From: Oasisia sp. SBJ-2009
Taxonomy: Eukaryota > Annelida > Polychaeta > Sabellida > Siboglinidae
NCBI GenBank assembly: GCA_964017155.1
Contig: OZ024862.1
Span: 38,173,175 to 38,237,174 of the forward strand
DNA: 64,000 nt
Direction: 5' to 3'
Both the position numbers and the translations under genes were made by a program. How positions within the stretch are numbered: the first letter of the stretch is position 1; each line of letters opens with the position of its first letter. Below, piece by piece: positions 46,544 to 56,984 of the stretch. The notes under the pieces were generated by a model. That model saw only the letters and a program-made list of their open reading frames with translations. It made no database searches and had not been told where the DNA came from.

Positions 46544-46904
46544 TTCCATGAAGTGTCAAGCCGACAGGTCTGTGGCATAAAGGCAAGGTTGTCAAGGCAT
46601 TTATACAATTGGTGGTCTAGATTCTAAGATAGGCTTCTACTTAAGCATACATACAGTTAATACTCTACGTACAGCTTAAGTAGAAGCCTATCTTAGAATT
46701 GCTCGACCCTGGCTAATCTATCTTCTGTAATAATTCTATGAATGTGGCATTTTTGTAATGTACACAGGCTGTGCATTAGGCCATATTAGTGCCCTGTATG
46801 CACAAATGTAGTCTACTCTAGACAGTGAGTGTAGTTCCATGAATTGTCAAGCCGACAGGTACAATGGCACAAAGGCAAGGTTGTCAAGGCCCTGCATTTA
46901 TATA
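46544..46904. repeat. Direct repeat pair around a 26-bp perfect hairpin
   Basis: Two ~65-bp direct copies (46544-46606, 46835-46904) share TTCCATGAA-TGTCAAGCCGACAGGT and AAAGGCAAGGTTGTCAAGG. Between them, 46621-46646 and 46674-46699 are perfect reverse complements (ATTCTAAGATAGGCTTCTAC and on) around a 27-base loop. Confidence 0.85.
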
Positions 46905-46924
46905 AGGTAATTAAAGGTTAGTGG

Positions 46925-47300
46925 CTACACGTAAGTGAGCCGTACGTTTAGGCCACCAGTCTAAAAGTACGGCATTCATTCTGCGCATGCGTTTGCTTTG
47001 ATTTTTGGTTACGCGAGCTGTATTTTTAGCATCTTTTGTCTAAATGTACGGCAATCCATAAGCACATGTGCATGATTTCCATAGGTGAGCCTTATCTTTA
47101 GTAGCTGTCAGTTCCAAAAGTACGTGAGTTACCACGCACATGCATGTTTATATACCTGAGCCCTACTGCCGTATCTTTAGCAGATCTAAAAGTAGGCCTA
47201 CGTGAGTTTTCCGCGCTTGCATGCCGTATCTTTAGCAAACAAATCTAAAAGTATGTGAGTTTTTCCGCAAGTGCATGTTGATGTACGTACAAACGGAAGC
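46925..47300 (+). repeat. Degenerate tandem repeat
   Basis: About five diverged units containing GCCGTATCTTTAGCA, TCTAAAAGTACGTGAGTT and CGCGCATGCATG. Spacing varies (about 70-110 bp). Non-coding. Confidence 0.6.
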
Positions 47301-47769
47301 TCTTTTGCCACTCAGTTATAAACATACGTGAGATGTTGTGCCTTTTATTGTTTTCGCAAGTCGACACATAGCCCTATGGCTGTCAGTAATATTTTCGAAC
47401 AATGTCGAAAACATCGCTCCCTCATGTAATTCTGCTTATTGAAACTACTTAGAATCCTTTATCCAATCCAATCTCGTTCGCCGATACCACGATGGATTTG
47501 TTCGCGCCTTCAGGCCCGGTCATGGCTTCAGCCTGGCGTCGCAGAAACATACACTACTTGTGTTAGACAAACACTTAAATGCTCATTAACAGTGTGTGAT
47601 TCACACCGTAAATGCTAACTATAATATAAAACAATACAACGGATAACTGCATGGTTTATATCAAACCATTATGCAAGAAAAACTATACCACATCAAACGG
47701 TGGTCACTATTTCATTTCCAGCAACAGATCAAACATCCAGCCATTACGAAACCAATGCGGAAAAAACTT

Positions 47770-47857
<88 letters not shown>

Positions 47858-48372
47858 TAACGTCGTTCTACTCCCCATGTCCTCTAGTAAAAAAACATGT
47901 CTAAATTTCCTGTCCTAGCATTGAGCAGTCATTCTGTGTGTGCAACGAAAAGATGTGTGATGTCATTTTATTGGGATAGCTGCATTGTCTTTTCGTCAAT
48001 ATGTGTTGATTTGGTAATCCGACTGTATATTTTTGGAATGTGAACACAGTGGACTCGCGCTTTGTTTTACGATTACGAGATTGGTTAATCCATTGGTTTT
48101 CTCGCGACACCTAGTTTGATCTTTGAGGATATTGGCCCATAAAAAGTCACTATTATTACTATTATACTGAAATTTCCAAGTTTCAGCTTAAACTTTGGCA
48201 GGTGTGCATGATAGCCAATCAGGGTGCTGGCCAGTCAGGCCATTAAATGGGCTGTGATTGTTTGATTAGGTGATTCTAGTAGCCAATCACGCCATGGAAT
48301 GGGTGTGGTGTTTCCATAAATACTGCGTTACTCTACTAGGGAGGCTATTAACGATTCGTTAGCAATGGCGCC
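47301..48372. other. No gene secured; (TA)n at 47778-47854
   Basis: 47460-47560 is relatively GC-rich; its minus strand has two in-frame ATGs opening a 21-codon frame that ends in GTG followed by GTATCG, a donor-like site whose phase does not fit pmt exon 1. 48180-48330 has two GCCAATCA boxes, CCAAT-like, on the plus strand. Confidence 0.35.
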
Positions 48373-49003
48373 TTTACATCCTTGCGTAGTCTCGCTTAAC
48401 CGACTGTCGGTCGGCTGCGGAACTACGCCGAGAAGACAGTCTGGTACCATTTATGGGTTTTGTTTAGTATCCGCGTGATCTATGAAATGCTGCCACCTCA
48501 CGGACACTGCCGTAATATATTTGTTTTATAAACACTGCAAATTTGTATTTCTATTTATTTTGTGTTAATATAAGTTTAATTCTGAATAGTTTTTATAATA
48601 CAGCATTATTTGATATAAAAAAAGTATCCTTATTTAATTGGTATGCTATCCGTGTGGGGCTAGACAATGCTGCCAACTCACGGATATTGGTTAATCCTGC
48701 CGTAATTCTTATTTTATAAACAACTGTAAATTTGAATTTTGACTTGCTTTTGTGTTAATATAAGTTCAGTGTTGAATACTTTTCATATGATATTATTATC
48801 TTGATAAGTATATCGTTATTTTAATTTTAATTTCCTAGTTGGCCTGAGAGCCAATCAGCGTCTCTACCCTAATCTGGGGTAAGGCTACACGGATGTAAAA
48901 ACTTACGACCCATTAATTCCCCAGGCGAAGTTGAGGGGCTTAAAAGTGCTGCCACCTCACGGAGTCTGGGTAACCGAGGCTAATCCTTGCGTAGAATGCG
49001 ACG
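48373..49003 (-). repeat. Repeat family R1, inverted copy 2
   Basis: Reverse complement of 232-880 with scattered differences: the AACCGACAGTCGGTCGGCTG hairpin at 48392-48411, two or three TGCCACCTCACGGA cores, and the same outer end. It sits upstream of pmt in the same orientation as that gene. Confidence 0.7.
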
Positions 49004-49689
49004 AAAGAGTGCAGAACAATTCGAAAGCCGTCTAGTGCGAATCGTGCGACAAGTGGTGCTAAATACGATGTGGAACAAAAATAGGCGCCACCACATATCA
49101 ACAGATAGTTGAAGGTAAATATTGATTACGGTGAAGACGTTAGGTGGGCATTGACTATGAATCACAAAAACACATTTCATTCATAATTACTAACTCACTA
49201 TATAGTCCAAGGAACTCTGGGGACCACTTGACCCATTTTTACAAACTCCTATGAGAGACCACCTGTCTTGAAAGACCAGTTGTGGTGCATAGAAGGGCGG
49301 TCTCCCAACACAGGTTTTCCCACATTGGTAGTGAGCTAAATACGACTCTCCCTAAATACACATGCGCTAAATGACAGTTGTATTTTCTATTTACTTTCCT
49401 CAATGTGTAATTTCTTTAACATGTTATTTGTTTATGTGTAGAGTATTGTCGGCAATATCTTGTAAGTGAATTATGGTCATAATATCACTTCAAATAGAAA
49501 CATGAAAAAACTTGTCAGTGGTAGAGTTGGGCCCTTTCAGTATTAACCTGTCGTCTTCTTTGGCAATGACGTGATATAGTCAGGTCAAAATACAGTTTAA
49601 CCCCCAAAAAATTGCTACAAAAGGTTTCTCAACTGATTCTGGTAGGTGTTGGTGTACTTTTTAACATACTAAAAGTTTACCAAAGTAGG

Positions 49690-50000
49690 ACCCCGGGAAA
49701 AGTGTTTTTTCAAGATGGCGTCCAAGATGGCCGCCGAAACCTCTTAATGATCATAACTATGTAACTATCAACTCAAATTTTATTATTTTAGTGTCTATCC
49801 CTAGGTTTTTGGGGGCAAAGAACACATTAAGATCAATAAAAAAAATGATATTGGCCTATATAGATAACACAAAAATCCAATATGACGTCAAACATGGCCG
49901 CCAACACCTCCAAATGACCGCAAGTCCATAACTATTGACTCAAATTTGATGATCTTGATGTTTATCCCCCGGTTTTTGGGGGCAATGAACACATTAAGAC
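49690..50000 (+). repeat. Two-unit tandem repeat, about 170 bp
   Basis: AAGATGGCCGCC / AACATGGCCGCC, AACTCAAATTT/GACTCAAATTT and GGTTTTTGGGGGCAA, GAACACATTAAGA occur twice in the same order. No coding frame. Confidence 0.65.
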
Positions 50001-50084
50001 AACTTTGGATATCACTGAGCTGTTGAATCATTATGAAATTTAACTTACGACCTTCAGCTGTCCACTATCACCTACTGCACAAAC

Positions 50085-50400
50085 ACCTTTGTCCATAAAA
50101 TAAGTTTCAGAGCGTTCAGTTTGTATTGTCATCCTCTTCCTCAGTATCGACCTCTTGAGTGTTGTTTGGATTGTCACAGTTTTCAGTTTGGCAAGGGCCA
50201 ATATGCAGCAGTGCAGGGGAGTCCATAGCGTCAGCAGCTGCATCGACAGGATTTGCATCCCCCCGAACAGTTGCAATGGATAATTTTCAAGAGTTCGTCA
50301 GGCGCAGCATTGTTTTGGGTCATAATTGGAATTAACTGATCATTTTCCTGTTTCCATCCCCATTCAGTTGGGTTCATTTCATTTGCCATCCCCATCCATA
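50085..50400 (-). pseudogene. Cys-rich C-terminal domain scrap of a multicopy invertebrate gene family
   Basis: The minus strand from about 50380 reads MNPTEWGWKQENDQLIPIM, then APDELLKIIHCNCSGGCKSC and RCSC, a stop, then RYGLPCTAA and more stops. The TEWGW segment followed by a CxC-rich end is a pattern I remember from repetitive, uncharacterised invertebrate proteins; their function is unknown to me. Three or more stops make this a pseudogene. Confidence 0.5.
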
Positions 50401-50881
50401 CCATAATTTGTACAATATGTACATCGTATTTTGGGTGACTTACACACTGAAATTGAGTATGTTTATAAATTAACCAGATAAATTAAGATATAAAGACTAC
50501 AATTCGTGCAAAAAGTGAAAAAGACAAATTGTGGAATCGGGCTCTTTTAGAACTCGTGTATTCAAATGAATTACAGTACTCACTGTTATTTCATTTTGAA
50601 TTTACTCTTACAGACTTACAGTTACTCAAGACATGCAAGAATGCGGCCATCTTGTCAGCTGTGTCGCTGTTGCTTGCTGCAGCTTACTGATCAGATTAAT
50701 GATACTATATTAATATTGTTGCATAGTAAGAAATGTAGTGTTGCATAACAATTACATTTCATTATACTCTTGTTATTACATGTTATGTCCCCGATTACTA
50801 TTGCATGAAATTCATCATTACGCTAAGTGTTGATGTTTACTTAAGATAGTAATTCCAATAGACTACACTGTACACCCTATG

Positions 50882-50883
<2 letters not shown>

Positions 50884-50929
<46 letters not shown>

Positions 50930-51062
50930 TTAAATATAGATATGTTATTACTATATTTATATATGTATAATTATATATATATATATATATTTATATAATT
51001 ATATATGTATAATTATATAAGTATATATATATACTATATATATATATATATTATATATATAC

Positions 51063-51161
<99 letters not shown>

Positions 51162-51335
51162 ATATATATGTATATATATTATATATATATATATACTTAT
51201 ATAATTATACGTATATTATTATATATATATATATATAATTATACATATATAAATATAGTAATAACATATCTATATATACATAGTATTACTATATTTTATA
51301 TATATTTAATTTTATATATGAATATAGCCAGCCAG

Positions 51336-51376
<41 letters not shown>
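50884..51376. repeat. Long AT/TA-rich simple-sequence tract
   Basis: About 490 bases of TA repeats with TAATTATA and TATGTATA variants forming multiple nested palindromes. Apparent frames (Tyr-Ile repeats) are artefacts. Confidence 0.9.
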
Positions 51377-51378
<2 letters not shown>

Positions 51379-51396
51379 TATGTGTGTGTGGGGGTG

Positions 51397-51627
51397 TGTG
51401 GGTGTGGGTGTGGGTGAGGGTGTGGGTGTGGGTGTGGGTGTGGGTGTGGGTGTGGGTGTGGGTGTGGGTGTGGGTGTGGGTGTGGGTGTGGGTGTGGGTG
51501 TGGGTGTGGGTGTGGGTGTGGGTGTGGGTGTGGGTGTGGGTGTGGGTGTGGGTGTGGGTGTGGGTGTGGGTGTGGGTGTGGGTGTGGGTGTGGGTGTGGG
51601 TGTGGGTGTGGGTGTGGGTGTGGGTGT
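51397..51627 (+). repeat. (GGGTGT)n hexamer array, about 37 units
   Basis: G-rich plus strand with a GGG every six bases, so G-quadruplex formation is plausible. Period 6 opens frames on both strands (Val-Gly/Val-Trp; His-Pro) that are not genes. Confidence 0.92.
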
Positions 51628-51887
51628 GTATTCAACAGAACAGATGAAACATAACAGTGGTGTGCATAATATACCTATTCACCTAATCCCCACATGTGGA
51701 CCGAAATCAACATGGGCCGAGATCGGCAACAAACAAAAAATGTATTTAGAATAAACACTTTAATGCAATATGGGCCGAAATCAACATGTATTGATGAGAC
51801 GCACGTCGATCTCGACCCTCGTCGATCTCGGCCCATTGACATAATGTTATGAGCAACTATTTTAATGTTAATCCGCTTGGAATACGA

Positions 51888-52058
51888 GGGCCGAAATCGA
51901 CGTGGGCCGAGATCGACGAGGGCCGAGATCGACGAGGGCCGAGATCGACGAGGGCCGAGATCGACGAGGGCCGAGATCGACGAGGGCCGAGATCGACGAG
52001 GGCCGAGATCGACGAGGGCCGAGATCGACGAGGGCCGAGATCGACGAGGGCCGAGGTG
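51888..52058 (+). repeat. 16-bp tandem repeat GGGCCGAGATCGACGA
   Basis: About ten near-perfect units; single variant units occur at 51710-51725 and 51808-51835, showing spread beyond the array. The unit includes the palindrome TCGA. Confidence 0.9.
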
Positions 52059-52172
52059 ACGTATTGAAATATCGCAGTCATTTCCGTTCCAAATGTTGTG
52101 AGTGTGACCTAGACTATTGTGCGTACTTGGCCCGCGACACAGTGCGATGGGGAACTTTGCCACCCTTGAAGC

Positions 52173-52801
52173 CGGGCGGGCGGGCGGGCGGGCGGGCGGG
52201 CGGGCGGGCGGGCGGGCGGGCGGGCGGGCGGGCGGGCGGGCGGGCGGGCGGGCGGGCGGGCGGGCGGGCGGGCGGGCGGGCGGGCGGGCGAGCGAGCGAG
52301 CGAGCGAGCGAGCGAGCGAGCGAACGAACGAACGAACGAACGAACGAACGAACGAACGAACGAACGAACGAACGAACGAACGAACGAACGAACGAACGAA
52401 CGAACGAACGAACGAACGAACGAACGAACGAACGAACGAACGAACGAACGAACGAACGAACGAACGAACGAACGAACGAACGAACGAACGAACGAACGAA
52501 CGAACGAACGAACGAACGAACGAACGAACGAACGAACGAACGAACGAACGAACGAACGAACGAACGAACGAACGAACGAACGAACGAACGAACGAACGAA
52601 CGAACGAACGAACGAACGAACGAACGAACGAACGAACGAACGAAGTCATTTCAAGGACCACAATAGAAATAAGTGCTTGCACATTTTGTGTCATCCTTAT
52701 TCTTAATGTACTTTGTATTTATATTTTATGTATATTTGTACAATGTTTACATTTTATATTGAATACAACCAATCAATCCAGTCATTTATTCATTGTACGC
52801 A
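52173..52801 (+). repeat. (CGGG)n-(CGAG)8-(CGAA)81 graded array plus mobile flank, copy 2
   Basis: CGGG units at 52173-52289 give way to CGAG at 52289-52320 and CGAA at 52321-52644, with no register shift. The flank 52645-52801 matches that of the array at 5225. The NERT/FVRS/GGRA frames across it reflect period 4 and are not genes. Confidence 0.92.
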
Positions 52802-53162
52802 ACACCTCTATTTTGGGTGTTCGTGGCGTGGAGGCGGTGCTTTTCTGGGGTGCTGCTTTTGTGAGGAAGAGGTCTTCTTTCGCAATGGCAGTGAACAGCA
52901 TAACAGCTACATACGTAAGATAATACTTTGATCAGGTAGCATTGTTATTAAAAAAATAAGCAAGCTTTTTAGTAGAAACCTTAGTTTGTTTATGCAGGTA
53001 GTGTCCATAGTATCCGCTAGGGAACTGTACCAGTAAATACCACATTTGTCAGTTGTGTATAACATAAAGTGAGCTGCAGTTACTGTCCACATAAAACAGT
53101 CTTTTTAAAGACTAAATTGGTATACCGACTGAGTAAATTTTGAGTACCTGGGTAGTCATAAT
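52802..53162. other. Junction between array flank and CR1-like LINE
   Basis: 52810-52905 carries the GGGTGCTGCTTTTGTGAGGA module shared with 9.9 kb. 52930-53162 may be 5'UTR of the LINE. No gene. Confidence 0.4.
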
Positions 53163-54292
53163 ATGGCCCCTTGCAAGCGGCAAGTGAAGGCAAGGAGGCA
53201 CCTAGTGTGTGACTATTGTCATAGCTTTGTAAATTTTGCTCTATCCGGATGCACAAAGTCATGGGCTGAGACAATGGAGGAAGACTTTACTTTCCAGTGC
53301 ACAGGGTGTTTGAAAGTGGAATGTCTTACAGCAGAGTTAGCTAGGCTAACCGATATTGTGAAGGGGATGGAGATGAGAATAACCAAAGAGACAGATGGAA
53401 GAGGTCGGAAGGAGCAATGCAGTGACAAGAAGGGTGAGGACAGTATACTGAGAGGAGGGAGGGCGAGTGCAAGGAAAGCAAATGGAGAAAGAACAAATGA
53501 AAACATGGCATGCAGGAAGGTGACAGGGGAGAAAGTGACAGTAGATGAGGGGGTGACAATGGGACAGGAGATGATAGAAGCAGATGCGACAGGAGGAAAG
53601 ACGAAGGGAAGAAAGGAACTGAGAGTAGATGTGACCAGACGGAAGTTAATAACAAGGATGGTGTCAGGAAGAAAAGAGGCAGGAAAGAAAGGAACAGAGA
53701 AAGCGGCAGGGGGAAAAGTCAGCAACCAGGGAGATGCAAAACGGAGGAGTTACTCTGAAGCAGTGATTGAGGGGGCATTGAGAACAGAAAGGGTGTTTAT
53801 GGGCGACTCAATTTTGCGAAAGACGGACAAGACGTTAAGTAAAGGAGAAGATGTTGTTTGTCTTCCAGGCGCTCGGATAGAGCATGTGACAGATAGGGTA
53901 GAGAACGTGTTGGGGCATGGCCAGGGAGGATCTATATTAGCACATGTAGGGACGAACAATGCAGACAGGGAGGGGATAACTAGAATTGTGCAAAGATACA
54001 ACACAGTTGGTAGGGAAACTGAAGAAGACAAGAGTTGAACAGATTATTCTCTCAGGAATCTTGCCAGTAATCGGAGGAAGGGGAGCAACCTATAGAAACT
54101 GCAAGAGGATGGCAATCAATGCTCTGGTGGAGCAGATGTGTGTGGAGGAAGGGGTTGGATTTGTGGGGGCGCTTTGTTGGGAAGGAGGACATGTACGTGA
54201 GAGATGGCCTCCATCTAAGCGGAAAGGGCGCAGCAGTTTTCTCTGAGAACCTGCTTCAATCCATGGACAGTGGAACAGGTTGCAATTATTTA
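53163..54292 (+). pseudogene. CR1-like ORF1: Cys finger plus SGNH esterase, two frameshifts
   Basis: The first 291 codons (53163-54038) contain a Cys pattern C16, C19, C30, C46, C49 resembling the PHD-type finger of CR1 ORF1, a Lys/Gly-rich linker, and the esterase start GDSIL (214-218), then HVGTNN. Homology continues in a second frame from about 53990 (GILPVIGGRGATYRNC) and a third from about 54170 (RDGLHLSGKG), which holds the Asp-His pair of the SGNH triad. A TAG closes it near 54292. The catalytic Ser, Asp and His all survive, but in different frames, so the copy is dead. Confidence 0.82.
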
Positions 54293-54399
54293 AACTAGAT
54301 TCGCAGGGGGGATTCACAGAGAAGCCAAATACTGCAGGCACAGATAAGGACAGCACAGATAAAACGGCAAAGAACAGTCTGGAAAACTCTACAACATTT

Positions 54400-55399
54400 G
54401 GTTATAAATGTGTGTGCTTAAATGCAAGGAGCATAGTAAACAAAAGAAATGAACTAAACATTATGGTAGAAGATAATGACCCTCACATAATAGGTATAAC
54501 TGAATCTTGGGCCACCCCCGATATATCAGATGCCGAATTAGGAATGACAGGATATGTCATGTTTAGGAAAGATAGAATAGGGAGAAGGGCCGGGAGGTGG
54601 CGTTATTTTATATATTAAAGAATCTATTCAGGCTTACGAAATAAAATTAGAAAAACAAGCAGAATGTGAAGAAGCTGTGTGGTGTAACATAGTTACAGGA
54701 AACTCAACATTAACTGTTGGGTTAGTTTATCGAAGTCCAAACATAAGCACAGATGAGAATGAGAAAATACAAAACGCTATAAAGGAAGTCAGTAAACGGG
54801 ACTGTATAATTATGGGGGATTTTAACCATGGGCGTATACAGTGGAACTCTCAACAGAGTCCTGGGAGTGAAGATCAACAGTTTTTAAATTTAGTACAAGA
54901 CAGTTTCCTTACTCAACATGTGTTAGAACCAACCAGGGGTGAGAACGTATTGGACATAGTTTTGAGCTCACAGAAGGAATTTATTGATAATGTCAGGATA
55001 TGTGAGCCACTGGGGTGTAGTGATCACAACCAGATATATTTTATCATCAAAGTAAAAGGAGAACAGAATCGTAAAATACGGTACAGGAAATATTTTCACA
55101 AAGGAAGATATAAGGACATGAGGAAACATTTAGCAAAGATAGACTGGAATAACACACTGGAGAATAAAGCAGCAACAGAATGTTGGAATATCTTAAAGAG
55201 GGAAATTGACTGCATTGTCGAACAATTTGTCCCCTTGAAAAAACAGTGGAAACGGTCAAAAAAGAAACACTTATCAAAAGAAGCTATTAGAAAAATCAAA
55301 TACAAGCAAACGATGTGGAAGACATATAGACAAAAGAAGCACTTAACCAAGCTACAGCTGAAATTAGAAATTCAAAGAGAAGCTATGAATAAAAATTAG
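54400..55399 (+). pseudogene. CR1-like ORF2, endonuclease part
   Basis: Segments in order: CLNARSIVNKR, IGITESWA, then after a frameshift in a G run near 54598 LVYRSPN, IIMGDFNHG, VLDIVLSS and LGCSDHNQI. These are the catalytic blocks of the APE-type endonuclease that nicks target DNA for LINE insertion. A basic stretch (RSKKKHLSKEAIRKIK) links to the RT. The frame stops at 55399. Confidence 0.85.
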
Positions 55400-55537
55400 C
55401 TTTTAATATAAAACATGACAGCAAGAGTTTTTATGCGAATGTTCGAAGTAAACAGAAAGTTCAGGATAAGGTAGGACCTCTAGAAGGTAGTGATGGAAAC
55501 ATAATAACAGAGGGATTCTTAATGGCAGAAAACCTAA

Positions 55538-56570
55538 ATGAATACTTTAGTTCGGGAAGATACTAGTGCATTACCAGTACCAGAGACTAAATTTGAAGGG
55601 AGAGAGTCAGACTATTTAGGACAACTAATTGTAACACCAAAAATGGTAGCTAAGAAAATAAGGGATATGAAGGAAAATAAGTCACCTGGAGTGGATGGGA
55701 TTCCTCCCAAATTACTACTGGAAATTGTAGAACAAATCAGCATACCACTTGCAACAGTGTTCAATTTGTCAATAGAGGAAAGAGTAGTTCCATTAGAATG
55801 GAAAGAAGCAAACATCATACCATTATTTAAAAAAGGATCAAGAAGCAAGTCAGAGAACTATAGACCAGTTAGTTTAACATTGGTGGTTTGCAAACTATTA
55901 GAAAGACTAATTAAAGATCACTTGGTTGATTTTCTTGTTAAAAATAACTTGATTAACCCATCTCAACATGGGTTACTAAAAGCGAGGTCATGCTTAACAA
56001 ATATCTTATGTTTTTTGGAAGATGTCACAAAATGGGTAGACGAGGGATCACCAGTAGATATAACATACGTAGATTTTTAAAAAGCCTTTGACAAAGTGCC
56101 ACATCAAAGATTACTACTTAAACTAAAGGCCCATGGCATAGGCAATGGTATGATTAACTGGATAGAAAAATGGCTCATTGATAGAAGACAAAGAGTGGTA
56201 GTTGATGGGGAGGTTTCAAACTGGAAATCGGTTTTGAGTGGAATACCGCAGGGATCAGTATTGGGACCTATTTTGTTCTTAATATATATCAATGATTTGG
56301 ATGATGATATAACAAGCAAGGTGTTGAAGTTTGCAGACGATACAAAAGTGTTTAGAAAAATTGAAAGTGATGCAGATAGACAGCAATTACAAGATGATCT
56401 AAATAAGTTTAACGAATGGTCTGATAAGTGGCAAATGCTGTTTAATTATGGGAAGTGTAAGTGCCTCCACACAAGACATGGAAATGAAAATGCACAATAT
56501 ACAATGGGTGATACTGTACTAAATACTACTGTAAAGGAAAGAAAAAGACTTAGGTTTAACCATTAGTGCT
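55538..56570 (+). pseudogene. CR1-like ORF2, reverse transcriptase part
   Basis: NKSPGVDGIPPKLL, WKEANIIPLFKKG and ENYRPVSLT lead to an in-frame stop at 56078-56080 inside the DF-KAFDKVPH block. Downstream are GIPQGSVLGPILFLIYINDL and the active-site FADD (56330-56341). The thumb and C-terminal quarter are absent. Expected to be inactive. Confidence 0.87.
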
Positions 56571-56640
56571 GACATGAAGGTATCAGAGCAGTGTGGAATT
56601 GCAGCAGCGAAGGCAAACCAAATTCGATTTATTCGAAAAA

Positions 56641-56984
56641 AATCATGATTTTTTCCCAACCCTGGCAGCGTTATACGACAAATTTGACATGAATGATTTT
56701 AGTTCTACGTAAGTACCCCTTTTAGTACTAATCGTACCTAAATATTATTAATCTATGTAATTTACACGTGGACACGATAATTTAAATGGTATCATAACAA
56801 TTATAGTTCGAGAAAGTAGCCTAAGGCTGCGCTATATAAGAACTGCCTTTACAAACTGTACTTTTACTTTACTACGATTGTTTCATAACAAATTGACGTT
56901 ACATATTTAATATAATGATGCGCATGTGACGTATGATATCGCATAGCCGTCCATCGCCCATACTAGGTACATCAGACAAATATG
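56641..56984. other. Sequence following the truncated LINE
   Basis: No gene. 56820-56850 has GGCTGCGCTATATAAGAACT, the common repeat tail. It abuts R4 copy 2. Confidence 0.4.

Larger units (their letters stand above)
53163..56640 (+). mobile_element. CR1-like LINE, both ORFs broken, 3' end missing
   Basis: ORF1 (PHD-like finger plus SGNH esterase) is followed by ORF2 (AP-type endonuclease plus reverse transcriptase) in the order and spacing of CR1-clade elements. ORF1 carries two frameshifts. ORF2 carries a frameshift near 54598, out-of-frame sequence around 55400-55550, a stop at 56078-56080 and a frameshift near 56550. The RT homology stops soon after the ISADMKVSEQ segment (about 56570-56620), well before the usual end of the protein, and unrelated AT-rich sequence follows. 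The start is set at ORF1; where the 5'UTR begins between 52930 and 53162 is unclear. Confidence 0.88.

Noticed and set aside
47480..47560. Minus-strand frame (ATG at 47550 and 47523) with GTG then GTATCG donor as first exon of pmt
   Set aside because: The donor leaves phase 0, but exon 1 as seen needs one leftover base; joining would read into a stop.
51397..51627. Interstitial telomere
   Set aside because: The unit is GGGTGT, not TTAGGG or another known animal telomere repeat.
51168..51754. Frames encoding Val-Trp/Val-Gly or His-Pro repeats
   Set aside because: Translation of (GGGTGT)n; no coding signal outside the array.
53219..53725. Minus-strand 168-codon frame opposite the CR1-like ORF1
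   Set aside because: Shadow of the plus-strand coding sequence, which has clear family motifs.
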